From a cyanobacterium PCC 7702 (GTDB taxonomy: Bacteria; Cyanobacteriota; Cyanobacteriia; Cyanobacteriales; Nostocaceae), in assembly GCA_000332255.1 (NCBI GenBank), contig KB235926.1, positions 611,547 through 675,546 of the forward strand: a DNA stretch of 64,000 nucleotides, given 5' to 3'. Below, one piece after another: positions 45,898 through 54,453 of the stretch (its first letter is position 1; every line of letters begins with the position of its first letter). A program made the translations under genes and the position numbers. Under the pieces are notes generated by a model that saw only the letters and a program-made list of their open reading frames with translations, had not been told where the DNA came from and ran no database searches.

Positions 45898-46200
45898 TCA
45901 ACGTTTAGCTAGCTGCTGAAACAAAAGTTGAACAGCCAAAGCTACTAACCCAACAGTTGCTATGGCAAAAACTGCAGAGGCGAAAGCGGTGACACCTACG
46001 ACTAGGGTACGAACGGCGGAAGTAATGTTCAACACGATCCAGTTGTGGGAATGAATTGGTTTGGTGGCGTAGGTTGTGGCGATGGCGCTTGTGAGAGAGC
46101 ATGCTGCGTACGCCAGTGCTCCTGAGAAGAGTGCACCTGTTATGCAGCGTAGGGGAGTTGTTTGAGTTGGGGTTTGTGGCGTGAGGTTTGGTTCGTTCAT
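45898..46200 (-). CDS. DUF3082 domain-containing membrane protein
   Basis: The 100-residue product has a Pro/Thr-rich head, then three hydrophobic segments (ITGALFSGALAYAACSLTSAIAT; LNITSAVRTLVVGVTAFASAVFAI; VGLVALAVQLLFQ). It fits DUF3082, a cyanobacterial and plastid membrane family with no assigned function. It overlaps the end of ispE by four bases (ATGA) and is therefore likely translated in tandem with it. Confidence 0.8.
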   Translation of the reverse strand: MNEPNLTPQTPTQTTPLRCITGALFSGALAYAACSLTSAIATTYATKPIHSHNWIVLNITSAVRTLVVGVTAFASAVFAIATVGLVALAVQLLFQQLAKR

Positions 46201-47144
46201 GATATTTGAATGCCGTGTGGGAGGGATTGAGCTACGAATAATTCTAAATCTTCATCTGGTATTGCTGTTCTTATATTTAGTTTTACTTGCTGTGCTCTTT
46301 GTTTGCAGTCGCAGATGGCGAATACCGTCGGTCCGGAACCGGACATCATTGTTCCCAAAACACCTTCTTGTTTGGCAAGTATTTCCCGCAGTTCGGCTAC
46401 TTGGGGGTAAGCTGGTAGAACTACTTTTTCTAAATCGTTGTGAAGTTTTTGGGCGATTTTTGTTATGTCCTGGCGAACGATAGCTTTTACCATTTCGCCT
46501 GAATGTACTGCTAAAGCACGTTCTACCAAGTTGTCTTGATGGCGGATGTAGGAATTGCCGTAGGAGGCGCGATAGGTATTGTACGCCCAAGCAGTGGAAA
46601 TTTCTAGGTGGCGATATTTTGCCAATACGATATACATATCTTGTAAGCTGGGTAGGGGAGAAAGTTGTTCGCCTCTACCTGTGGCGATCGCGGTGCCACC
46701 GCCTATGCAAAATGGTACGTCTGAACCTAAAATAGCTCCTAGTTCTTGTAATTCTGATTGAGTTAGTCCTAGTTTCCACAGTAAGTCGATTCCTACCAAA
46801 ACTGCGGCGGCGTTGGTCGAACCTCCTGCTAATCCAGCTGCTACTGGTATGTTTTTGGTGATGGTGATGTCTACACCGCCGTATTTGGCGTGAGCATCGG
46901 GAAATTGTGTTGCCATTAATTCGGCGGCGCGGTAAGCTAAATTACTTTTATCGGTGGGGACTTGGGGGTGCTGGCAATGAAGGCGGATATCTTGAGTTTG
47001 CTTGGAGCAGCGAATTTCGACACGGTCGGCAAGGTCGATACTTTGAAGTATCATTGCTAACTCGTGAAAGTTATCAGGGCGATCGCCGATGATTTCTAAG
47101 TATAAGTTAATTTTGGCGGGGGCAATGAGATTGTAGGAGTGCAT
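46197..47144 (-). CDS. ispE: 4-(cytidine-5'-diphospho)-2-C-methyl-D-erythritol kinase
   Basis: A GHMP kinase that phosphorylates CDP-methylerythritol, fourth step of the MEP isoprenoid pathway. Motifs present in the 315 residues: YNLIAPAKINLYLEI at the N-terminus, PVAAGLAGGSTNAAAV (ATP loop, about 97-112), and GTMMSGSGPTVFA. It lies 45 bases downstream of rsmA on the same strand, a widespread rsmA-ispE pair in bacteria, and its end overlaps DUF3082. Confidence 0.95.
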   Translation of the reverse strand: MHSYNLIAPAKINLYLEIIGDRPDNFHELAMILQSIDLADRVEIRCSKQTQDIRLHCQHPQVPTDKSNLAYRAAELMATQFPDAHAKYGGVDITITKNIPVAAGLAGGSTNAAAVLVGIDLLWKLGLTQSELQELGAILGSDVPFCIGGGTAIATGRGEQLSPLPSLQDMYIVLAKYRHLEISTAWAYNTYRASYGNSYIRHQDNLVERALAVHSGEMVKAIVRQDITKIAQKLHNDLEKVVLPAYPQVAELREILAKQEGVLGTMMSGSGPTVFAICDCKQRAQQVKLNIRTAIPDEDLELFVAQSLPHGIQIS

Positions 47145-47189
47145 ATTTGAGTGGATAGTGGGTGGTAGGTAGGGTAGTGGGGGGTTGTG

Positions 47190-48032
47190 CTAACCAAGTT
47201 CGCCGTTTATCTCCACAGTAGTGGGAAAGTCCACCAAGCTATTACATAAAGCGATCCACTGGCTAACGCTAAGGTCTTCAGCACGAGCTTGGGGATTTAT
47301 TTTTAATTGTTCCAGTAATTGGCTTGTGCGATCGCGTTCTACTAAGCTTTGCAGGTTATTTCGTAACATTTTACGCTTGGCTGCAAATCCTAATTCAATC
47401 AAGGTTTCTAATTTTTGGGGATTTTGGGGTGCTGGTTGGATTTGGCGTTTGGTTAAACGTACTATTGCGGAATCTACTTTTGGTGGTGGTTCAAAGGCAG
47501 TTGCAGGAACTATACTAATTAACTCACATTCTGCTAAATACTGCACCCGTACGGATAACGCTCCGAATGCTTTTGAGCTTGGTTTGGCTACTAATCTTTG
47601 CGCTACTTCTTTTTGTAGGAGCAGGACAATTAATTCGTAGGGTTGCAAGTTTGGGTGAGCGATTGTACCCAGTAGTTTTTCTAGGATTGGTCCGGTGATG
47701 TTGTAAGGAATATTAGCAACTACTTTGTTGGGGTAGAGGGAGTTTTCCTGGAATAGCAAAGGTAAATCCAGCTGTAAAAAATCCCCTTGTAATAGAAAGA
47801 AATTTTCTGCTTTGGCAAATTCTTTTCTCAAGTATTTGCATAAATCGGCGTCTATTTCGACTGCGATTATAGATTGTACTTGTGGTAATAAATGACGAGT
47901 CAAAATTCCGGTACCGGGTCCGATTTCCAGGATGCGATCGTCTGGTTTTAGTTTTGCTGCTTGTTGAATTTCCTTGAGAGCTTTTTCAGATTTGAGCCAA
48001 TGTTGAGCAAGGGACCTGCGCGGTCTTACCAT
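47190..48032 (-). CDS. rsmA: 16S rRNA dimethyladenosine transferase RsmA
   Basis: Dimethylates A1518 and A1519 of 16S rRNA with S-adenosylmethionine. The 280 residues contain motif I EIGPGTGILT and the active-site VANIPYNITGP. I placed the start at ATG 48032 (MVRPRRSLAQHW) because the GGAAGGAG ribosome site stands seven bases before it; the ATG two codons earlier is too close, and the long frame to 48080 begins before the ribosome site. It leads the rsmA-ispE-DUF3082 operon. Confidence 0.95.
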   Translation of the reverse strand: MVRPRRSLAQHWLKSEKALKEIQQAAKLKPDDRILEIGPGTGILTRHLLPQVQSIIAVEIDADLCKYLRKEFAKAENFFLLQGDFLQLDLPLLFQENSLYPNKVVANIPYNITGPILEKLLGTIAHPNLQPYELIVLLLQKEVAQRLVAKPSSKAFGALSVRVQYLAECELISIVPATAFEPPPKVDSAIVRLTKRQIQPAPQNPQKLETLIELGFAAKRKMLRNNLQSLVERDRTSQLLEQLKINPQARAEDLSVSQWIALCNSLVDFPTTVEINGELG

Positions 48033-48201
48033 CTGCATTCTCCTTCCTGTATTGTTTTTAGCTTTCCAATACCAATTCATTTCTTACTTTTTTCTTACTT
48101 TTCGATACCGTTTTTCAACAGATTTTTCCTCTATTTATCTTGACAAAAATATTGACTTGTGGTAATGGCAGATGTACACGTACTTTGAGTTAAAGTTTAT
48201 T

Positions 48202-48591
48202 ATGTCAGAAACACCCTCAGACACCATTTGGATTGTCACCGACAATACCCCACAAATATCTATCCCGGATGGTGCTAAAAGCACAACTGCCACAACAGAA
48301 AACTGGAGAGACCAACTCAAAGAAAACACCACAACTAAAAGCATAGACAGCGCTGTTAAAGTTAGCGCCCAAAAATTAGAGCAAGAAATGTCTCATTTTT
48401 TGCAAGTAATAGCAAACGTGTTTAACAGCGCCGAACAACAAGCACAATTTACCTGTGGAATCCAGCTTGATGAAATAGAACTATCAATAGAAATCAGCGC
48501 CGAAGGACAAGTAAAGTTAATTGGTAGTGGCGCCAAAGCAGCAGGAAAAGGAGCAATCACCCTTACCTTCAGACGAAAACAACCAAAGTAG
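48202..48591 (+). CDS. Pepco/Trypco-like peptidase-co-occurring domain protein
   Basis: The 129 residues from ATG 48202 (MSETPSDTIWIVT) have a variable N-terminal ~45 residues. A helix (KLEQEMSHFLQVIANVFN) follows, then the C-terminal pattern GIQLDEIELSIEISAEGQVKLIGSGAKAAGKGAITLTFRR, resembling the small peptidase-co-occurring domains (Trypco/Pepco) described near trypsins and caspases in conflict-type systems. No protease gene is adjacent. A 54-codon frame follows 139 bases on. The domain call is from memory. Confidence 0.6.
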   Translation: MSETPSDTIWIVTDNTPQISIPDGAKSTTATTENWRDQLKENTTTKSIDSAVKVSAQKLEQEMSHFLQVIANVFNSAEQQAQFTCGIQLDEIELSIEISAEGQVKLIGSGAKAAGKGAITLTFRRKQPK

Positions 48592-48730
48592 TACGCTGGT
48601 AACTGATAACTGTTAGCTGTTTTGATAATTTGGTTGCAGCTTCAAGAATATACTCGCTCTTATCCTACAAACAAGGATACAGGCTATTTTTTTGAGAAAC
48701 AGTAGAAAGCACTCCCACCGAACAAGACAG

Positions 48731-48895
48731 ATGAAGCAACCTAGTTCCACAGCAACACAAAAATCACCTACGTTCAAATCTAGACTATCAACAATCCTGA
48801 TCGCCGCAGCAATAGAAGCAGTAAGAGCAATTTTGAGCCATCCGCTTGCTGATATTTGTATTGAAGTTATGAAAAAATCTTTGGAAGTAAAATAA
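48731..48895 (+). CDS. Small hypothetical protein behind the Pepco-like gene
   Basis: A 54-residue frame from ATG 48731: a hydrophilic N-terminal half (KQPSSTATQKSPTFKSR) and an amphipathic half (LSTILIAAAIEAVRAILSHPLADICIEVMKKSL). No family recognised. Position behind the Pepco-like gene is the main reason to keep it. It could be a chance frame or a remnant of a larger protein. Confidence 0.35.
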   Translation: MKQPSSTATQKSPTFKSRLSTILIAAAIEAVRAILSHPLADICIEVMKKSLEVK

Positions 48896-48988
48896 AGCTA
48901 AGTAATAAAAGTTCTTAGTCAGGACTTTAGCCTTGAAATTACACGCCAAGCGATAATTCACTAACTAAGTCACTATCCCTCCCTGATT

Positions 48989-49031
48989 GCTTCGTAGACG
49001 TGCGTGAGCGCGGTTTCACTCTACGAGAAGC
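48989..49031. repeat. Imperfect inverted repeat, possible dispersed palindromic element
   Basis: GCTTCGTAGA (48989-48998) mirrors TCTACGAGAAGC (49020-49031), with a two-base insertion in one arm. Similar GCTTCTCGTAGA palindromes are, from memory, dispersed in Nostocales genomes. Confidence 0.45.
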
Positions 49032-49125
49032 TGCTGTGCATCTACAGCACTTGGTGAATGCACAGTACTTCTAACCCAGCTTGGGGTCCTCCATACTTAA
49101 TCAGGGTCCTTTTTATCGGTTAATC

Positions 49126-51207
49126 CTAAATCAGCTGAGATTGGAACACGGGAATTTCAATGACGAACTCTGTTCCTTCTCCCGGTGTAGAGTGACAATA
49201 TAATTTGCCCCGATGTCTTTCGACAACAATCTGATAGCTAATAGAAAGACCTAACCCTGTACCTTTACCCACATCTTTTGTGGTAAAAAAGGGATCGAAA
49301 ATTTTTGCCAACTTGTGTTGAGGAATTCCAGAACCTGTATCTGCAATCGTAATGGCAATCCAATTGTTATCAATAACTTGAGTACGAATGCGAATTTCCA
49401 AATTCTTCAAAGAAGAATTTCCCTTTTTGGCTTTTTCTTCTAAAGCGTCAATCCCATTAGTAAGGATATTCATAAAGACCTGGTTCAGTTGACCAGGATA
49501 GCATTCAATCAAAGGAAGTTTGCCATACTCCCTAATTATCTTAATTTCTGAGCGATCGCTTTTAGCCTTGCAGCGATGCTCCAGAATCATCAAAGTACTG
49601 TCAAGACCTTCATGAACATCCACCTGTTTTAACTCAGCTTCATCCAAGCGGGAAAAATTTCGCAACGACAAAACGATTTCTCGAATGCGTTCTGTTCCCA
49701 CTCGCATCGATTGAAGCAGTTTCACCAAGTCTGACTTGAGAAAATCAAGATCAATAGCAAGAATTTCCTCTTGAATTACTGGAACAGGATGGGGATAGTT
49801 TTGTTGATAAAGTTCCACCAATCTTAATAAGTCTTGAATGTATTCAGCCGCAGGTACGAGATTGCCATGAATAAAGTTGATAGGATTATTGATTTCATGG
49901 GCAATACCTGCTACCATTTGACCAAGACTAGACATTTTTTCACTTTGTAAAAGTTGGGCTTGAGTTTGTTGTAACTTGCGCAGCGCGTTTTCCAAATCCT
50001 CTGCCTGTTGCTGAAGCTTAATTTCTGCTTGTTTGCGATCGCTGATGTCTCGAAAATACCAAATCCGACCAAAATAATTTCCTAAAGGCGATCGCACCGC
50101 TGCACAATAACGCTCGAATACCCGTCCTCCCTTCAAAGCAATTTCCTCATGACTAGTTTCCTCGGGATGCTCGTACAGATATTCTACCTTTGCCAAAAAT
50201 TCCTCTGGATCTTCTAGTTGCTCAAACACCCACTGCAACAACTTTTTGTCATCACCCGTTTGAATAATTCCTGGAGGAATTTGCCACAACTCAACAAAAC
50301 GCTGATTGTAGGAGGCAACTTGACGATTTTCATTAATAATTAAAATACCATCAATAGCAGCTTCTTGTTGAGCCTGCAACAAAGCATTACTGCGACGCAA
50401 AGCTTCTTCTGTCCGCTGGCGCTCGGTAATATCCACCGATACACCAATCAAACCTGTAATTTCACCCTTGTCGTTGCGAATAGGATTGTAACGACTTTCA
50501 AAAACAATACCCCCAACTTCAACGCAGCTGCTAGTCACTTCTCCAGCTAACGCTCGTTCGACCATAAAAAGAATTTCCGGAACATCCCGGTACAAATCAT
50601 AAACAGATAAACCAACAATTTCTCCCGGTTTCAATCCCAGAGACGCTAAACCCTTACCCTCAGATAAAAGAAAGCGACCCTTATTGTCAAGAACATATAC
50701 AATAATCGGTGCAGCAGCGATCGCGCTTTGCAATCGCCGTTCGCTTTCCTGCAGTGCTTGTTGTTGTTGTTTTTGCTCGGTAATGTATTCAACAGTACCA
50801 AGAACACCCACTATCTTCCCCTCTGCATTTTGTAAGGGAATTTTATTTGTCTGGGTCCAGACCTGCTTTCCATCTGATGTTTGGAAAGTTTCCACCACGC
50901 GTAGTTGTGGTTCCCCCGATTCTAAAACAGCGCGATCGCATTTTTGATACAAATCCAACAGTTCATCCGTTACAGGTAACTCCTCGTCAGTCTTACCAAT
51001 AATTTCTGATGTACAATTTGCACCCACAGCACGAGCAAATTGACTGTTGCAACCGAGATAGACCAAATTAGTGTCTTTCCAAAAAATTAGCTGCGGAATG
51101 CTATCTATAACCAATTGGAGAAATTGTAGCGATTGTTGCAGTTGCTGAAGTTGCTGTTGTAAGGAATCATAAGTACTTTTGTCCACACAAATCACATCAC
51201 CAGTCAT
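49126..51207 (-). CDS. PAS-domain sensor histidine kinase
   Basis: The 693 residues consist of an N-terminal coiled coil, three PAS domains (about 28-148, 152-272 and 283-403), a helical linker, HisKA with VAGIAHEINNPINF and HATPase (FMNILTNGIDAL, DTGSGIP, GLGLSISYQIV). There are no transmembrane segments, so it is a soluble sensor. The PAS ligands are not identifiable. The HisKA subtype matches the HEINNP family. No response regulator gene is adjacent. It is divergent from the Pepco-like region and co-directional with the recombinase operon. Confidence 0.9.
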   Translation of the reverse strand: MTGDVICVDKSTYDSLQQQLQQLQQSLQFLQLVIDSIPQLIFWKDTNLVYLGCNSQFARAVGANCTSEIIGKTDEELPVTDELLDLYQKCDRAVLESGEPQLRVVETFQTSDGKQVWTQTNKIPLQNAEGKIVGVLGTVEYITEQKQQQQALQESERRLQSAIAAAPIIVYVLDNKGRFLLSEGKGLASLGLKPGEIVGLSVYDLYRDVPEILFMVERALAGEVTSSCVEVGGIVFESRYNPIRNDKGEITGLIGVSVDITERQRTEEALRRSNALLQAQQEAAIDGILIINENRQVASYNQRFVELWQIPPGIIQTGDDKKLLQWVFEQLEDPEEFLAKVEYLYEHPEETSHEEIALKGGRVFERYCAAVRSPLGNYFGRIWYFRDISDRKQAEIKLQQQAEDLENALRKLQQTQAQLLQSEKMSSLGQMVAGIAHEINNPINFIHGNLVPAAEYIQDLLRLVELYQQNYPHPVPVIQEEILAIDLDFLKSDLVKLLQSMRVGTERIREIVLSLRNFSRLDEAELKQVDVHEGLDSTLMILEHRCKAKSDRSEIKIIREYGKLPLIECYPGQLNQVFMNILTNGIDALEEKAKKGNSSLKNLEIRIRTQVIDNNWIAITIADTGSGIPQHKLAKIFDPFFTTKDVGKGTGLGLSISYQIVVERHRGKLYCHSTPGEGTEFVIEIPVFQSQLI

Positions 51208-51311
51208 AGCGTTGCCTGCTGAGGCGCAAAAAGTATAGAATAGTTTACAATTTCCAGAATTCCCTACTAGCAGAGTTGAACAACTATCATCCCATTTAGC
51301 TTTAATAAAAA

Positions 51312-52790
51312 TTACTTGAGCAATTCCCCTAATCGGTGTTGAATTAATATTTTCTTTAAAGTTTCGTTTTCTGCTTTTAAAGCAAAATTCTCCGCTTGCA
51401 ATTCCTTGATTCTTTCTTGCAGTGCTTCCTTAGTTGCGCCTCGTCTTTGAATTACAACCTCTTTATATATTTCCAGATTTGCATCCTCACTCATCCATCG
51501 TTGATAAGTTTTTGTATGCTCTTGTACCGAATGTCCCATATAATCAGCCATGGTTTTAATCGGAATTTGCAAGCGATGACCGCGCACAGCATAAGCATGA
51601 CGCAAATCATAAGGTCTAAAACCAATACCGCTGGTGCGAAACTTGATATAAAGCTTGGCCGTCTTATTACTTAATTTTCCACCCAAAACAGGAACTTTGA
51701 CATTTTTTAAATCAAATAAATCTACCCAATGAGGATGTAGTGGTGGAATACCACAATTGCGTTCGCCAGTCTTAGTACCAGCAGTCAAACTAGGATTAAG
51801 GGTAACTAAATGAAAAGTATTAGCTGCATCCGTAAAAGCTTGTAAATCTATAGCAAACAACTCATGGGGTCTCAAACCATAAGTAGCTAGCATTCCGTAC
51901 GCCCATTGCCATTGTGCGGGGAGGGTAAGATTTTCCTTACTAGCATACTGCGATAGAGGAGCTCCTATCTTTGTAAAGCCCTGCAAAATTTCGTCGTCGC
52001 TGGGAATTTTGCGAACAGAAGGAGCAGGAAGAGGGGTAGCATAAGAATTTATAATTTTCAAGCCATCAAATCCACAAAATTTACAAAACTTGCGCAGCTG
52101 CCAAACTAGATAAAATCGAGATACAGTGTGGGGCTTAGTTTTTTGCAGTGCAATTTCTAAACTTTCTGTCGATAAAGGGCGATCGAGCGGAAGTTTTTTC
52201 AGACGTCTCAGATAATGAGTTTCCCAAGTGCGAATTCCCTGTCGGTTTTTGACATGGGTTTTCCAAAATTCCTGCTCGTACTGTGCAATTAACTCCGCAA
52301 TCAGTTTGACTTTTTTCTCCTGAGGCGGTAAGTTCAGTTTTTGTGTTTGTTTGCCTAACAATTGCGGTGTCCACTGAAACTGTTTGGTAACTAACAGCAA
52401 ATCTAATTCCCGCGCTTTGGCGATCGCTGCTTTTATACCCACATCAGTAGCAACAAAACCTAACGACAAAGTATACTGTTTGCGAGAACTACCATTTTTA
52501 CCCACATCGCCAGGTTTACAGGGGAAAGTTCCTTGCAAACCAATAGAGTTTGCACTGGTAAGCTTCAATTTGATCTTGACTTTATCTAAACTTAAAGCGG
52601 TGTTAGCTTGGGCGATCGCGTGCTTGATTCTCAAATACTCCCGCTCCGTCTTGACAAACTCGTCATTAAGAGCGTGTTTGGGTTTCCACTGCTTCCACTG
52701 CGACGGTTCCCACCGCTCGATGGAAATACCGTCCCATTCAGCCTTACGAGGATCGTAACTACCAGATTTCTTCTCAGTCAATAAAGTCAC
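51312..52790 (-). CDS. XisA/XisC-family tyrosine recombinase
   Basis: The 492 residues match heterocyst excisases XisA and XisC: the N-terminal KPGD...RKQYTLSLGF segment and the catalytic part. Catalytic residues: R307 (GLRPHEL), Y394 and R397 (RPYDLRHAY), and nucleophile Y429 (HTKTYQRW). H-x-x-R has become Y-D-L-R, so the tetrad is R-Y-R-Y, as I recall for XisA. A C-terminal coiled coil (KELQAENFALKAENETL) is also XisA-like. It lies 19 bases behind the RHH gene, apparently in its operon. In XisA the enzyme excises a DNA element; what this one cuts is unknown, and no att-like repeats were identified. Confidence 0.85.
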   Translation of the reverse strand: MTLLTEKKSGSYDPRKAEWDGISIERWEPSQWKQWKPKHALNDEFVKTEREYLRIKHAIAQANTALSLDKVKIKLKLTSANSIGLQGTFPCKPGDVGKNGSSRKQYTLSLGFVATDVGIKAAIAKARELDLLLVTKQFQWTPQLLGKQTQKLNLPPQEKKVKLIAELIAQYEQEFWKTHVKNRQGIRTWETHYLRRLKKLPLDRPLSTESLEIALQKTKPHTVSRFYLVWQLRKFCKFCGFDGLKIINSYATPLPAPSVRKIPSDDEILQGFTKIGAPLSQYASKENLTLPAQWQWAYGMLATYGLRPHELFAIDLQAFTDAANTFHLVTLNPSLTAGTKTGERNCGIPPLHPHWVDLFDLKNVKVPVLGGKLSNKTAKLYIKFRTSGIGFRPYDLRHAYAVRGHRLQIPIKTMADYMGHSVQEHTKTYQRWMSEDANLEIYKEVVIQRRGATKEALQERIKELQAENFALKAENETLKKILIQHRLGELLK

Positions 52791-52809
52791 CTCAACTAAG
52801 TAAAAATTA

Positions 52810-53073
52810 TTAGTTGCTAGCAGTATCCAACCATCGCTCCAGCAACTCTATTAAAATATCGCTCATTTGTCGCTGTTCGTTAGCTGCTGCTGCTTTCAGT
52901 TGGCGATGCAGTTGCTTGGGCAGATAAATTGTGGTACGAATGTAATTAGGATCCGTACTCTTAGCAAGCCGAGAAGTTTTCTCTACCCTTAGCTGCAGGT
53001 TGTCCCTTTGTTGACGACTGCGAGCAGCATCAATTAACTCCTCAAAACGGCTACCTTTTTTCTTGCTACTCAT
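52810..53073 (-). CDS. Ribbon-helix-helix DNA-binding protein, ParA partner
   Basis: Start ATG 53073 overlaps the parA stop by four bases (ATGA), so translation is coupled; an upstream frame to 53112 would lie inside parA. The 87 residues have a basic N-terminal arm (about 1-40, KKKGSRFEEL, RSRQQRDN) and a C-terminal ribbon-helix-helix fold (about 44-85): strand YIRTTIYLPKQ, helix LHRQLKAAAANEQ, helix SDILIELLERWL. Small RHH proteins are the ParG/omega-type centromere binders of type Ib partition systems. The iterons upstream of parA are the natural binding target. This inference rests on the layout. Confidence 0.8.
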   Translation of the reverse strand: MSSKKKGSRFEELIDAARSRQQRDNLQLRVEKTSRLAKSTDPNYIRTTIYLPKQLHRQLKAAAANEQRQMSDILIELLERWLDTASN

Positions 53074-53660
53074 GGTAATATCTCCTCTCCAACTCGGACG
53101 TAACACCGCCATGCAATACGTGCGTAAGGATCTTTGAGCGCATTCACCGGTACCCCTTCTAACGCTGCTCGTTGGAATACAGCTAATCGCCGAATTCCTG
53201 TCTGGAACAGAGGTAATCCCGCTTTCTCTAAAGCTGTTTTAGCATCTTCTCCAGCTTTATTAGGATGGGGAGGAATAATAGTTAGCAAAATTCGATAATT
53301 TGTTTGCAATTTTTGCAAGATGTCAACCATTTGCACCGTTGCAGCTAAGGCGATCGCGTCGGGAGTTGTAGGTACCACCAACAAATCACATCCCTTCGCC
53401 AGAGTTTTTAACTCCTCTACTTGCGGCTTAGCTGGCGTATCAATCACTATATGTTCGTAAAATCTTGCTAGCTGTACTCCTTGCTTTTCATCTACCACCT
53501 TGAACGGTAGTTTACCTCGATTTGACCAGTCTAAAGCACTGCGATTCAAATCTCCGTCTACTAAAAGGGTGTCAGCTTTGCTTTGAAGGTATGTAGCTAA
53601 GTGAAGTGCAGTTGTAGATTTACCTACCCCGCCTTTAAAAGCTGCTACGGTAATAATCAT
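53070..53660 (-). CDS. parA: ParA-family partition ATPase
   Basis: The 196 residues show the deviant Walker A KGGVGKSTT (9-17), the switch I region LVDGDLNRS and the switch II IVIDTPAKP, with no N-terminal HTH. This is the small ParF/type Ib class, which uses a separate DNA-binding partner. It leads an apparent operon with the RHH protein and an XisA-type recombinase. An AGGAG ribosome site precedes the ATG, and the iteron array starts 17 bases upstream. It could partition DNA, or act as a positioning ATPase, as some chromosomal ParA do. Confidence 0.88.
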   Translation of the reverse strand: MIITVAAFKGGVGKSTTALHLATYLQSKADTLLVDGDLNRSALDWSNRGKLPFKVVDEKQGVQLARFYEHIVIDTPAKPQVEELKTLAKGCDLLVVPTTPDAIALAATVQMVDILQKLQTNYRILLTIIPPHPNKAGEDAKTALEKAGLPLFQTGIRRLAVFQRAALEGVPVNALKDPYARIAWRCYVRVGEEILP

Positions 53661-53676
53661 TTTTCTCCTGGAGGTA

Positions 53677-53724
53677 GATGTTTGAACATTTAAATGTTTA
53701 GATGTTTAGATGTCTGGATGTTTT
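53677..53724 (-). promoter_or_regulatory. 8-bp iteron array upstream of parA
   Basis: Six contiguous 8-base units cover 48 bases: GATGTTTG, AACATTTA (inverted: TAAATGTT), AATGTTTA, GATGTTTA, GATGTCTG and GATGTTTT. The core is ATGTTT. No gaps interrupt the 8-base phase. The array lies directly between the parA ribosome site and the end of the TPR gene. Such unspaced direct/inverted repeats are typical operator-centromere sites for RHH proteins of omega/ParG type. Confidence 0.75.
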
Positions 53725-53763
53725 AATTAATAATTAGTTATATAACCAAATAATCAGAAAACT

Positions 53764-54390
53764 TTACGAGACGTGGGGTTCTTCGTCACCTTTGATCTGT
53801 TGTAAAATCTTTTTAATTTGTTCTACCCTTTCAGGTCTGTCCTGGGCTTGAAATACTTGCAAGGCTTTTTCCAAGGAAGCGATCGCTTCATTTTTTTGAC
53901 CTTTTTCCCACAGAGCTTGAGCTAAATTTGTCAGTGCATCTCCATAATTAGCATTGATTCTGAGTGCGCGATTGTACTGTGCGATCGCCTCATCCCATCG
54001 CTTTTGACTTGCCAGTACAACTCCAATGGCATTATATGCGACAGCGTATTTAGAATTGAGACGAATTGCTTGGCGGTATTGGGCGATAGCATCTTCATTT
54101 TTACCCTGACGAAACAGCACGTTTCCAAGCTGGTAATGTCCGAAAGCATCTTGAGGGTAATTTTTGATTAACTGACGCAGACTCTTTTCTGCACCTGGGA
54201 GGTCGCCTTGATTGAGTAGGTTATTTGCGGTTTGCACCAGCTGCGATCGCAGCGATGGTTGGTCTTCTGAAAGCTGGCCCGCTAAATTTGCCAAAACCGA
54301 TACAGACGTGCTGGTTGCAATCAACATACCCACTATCAAATAACCAGCAGCCTGGAAAAATGCTAACTGAAGACGATTGTTTAGTTTCAT
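53764..54390 (-). CDS. TPR-repeat protein
   Basis: The 208 residues from the Met giving MKLNNRLQLAFF (54390) have one hydrophobic N-terminal segment (AAGYLIVGMLIATSTSVSVLA, likely a signal peptide or anchor) and four or more TPRs (about 55-190), e.g. AFGHYQLGNVLFRQGKNEDAIAQYRQAI. A longer frame to 54429 adds a Cys-rich leader and is not preferred. TPR proteins act as scaffolds; the partner is unknown. Its gene ends 104 bases from parA. Confidence 0.8.
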   Translation of the reverse strand: MKLNNRLQLAFFQAAGYLIVGMLIATSTSVSVLANLAGQLSEDQPSLRSQLVQTANNLLNQGDLPGAEKSLRQLIKNYPQDAFGHYQLGNVLFRQGKNEDAIAQYRQAIRLNSKYAVAYNAIGVVLASQKRWDEAIAQYNRALRINANYGDALTNLAQALWEKGQKNEAIASLEKALQVFQAQDRPERVEQIKKILQQIKGDEEPHVS

Positions 54391-54453
54391 CGCCAAACAA
54401 CACTCCTCGCTGCAAGCAATTTTTCCCAAATATAGAAAAAAGCTTTCCTCGAG

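Noticed and set aside
48033-48080. Longer start for rsmA
   Set aside because: The ribosome site lies downstream of that start and points to ATG 48032.
51312-53660. Prophage or plasmid island
   Set aside because: No phage structural, replication or mobilisation genes accompany the three-gene operon, and its HIP1 octamers look native.
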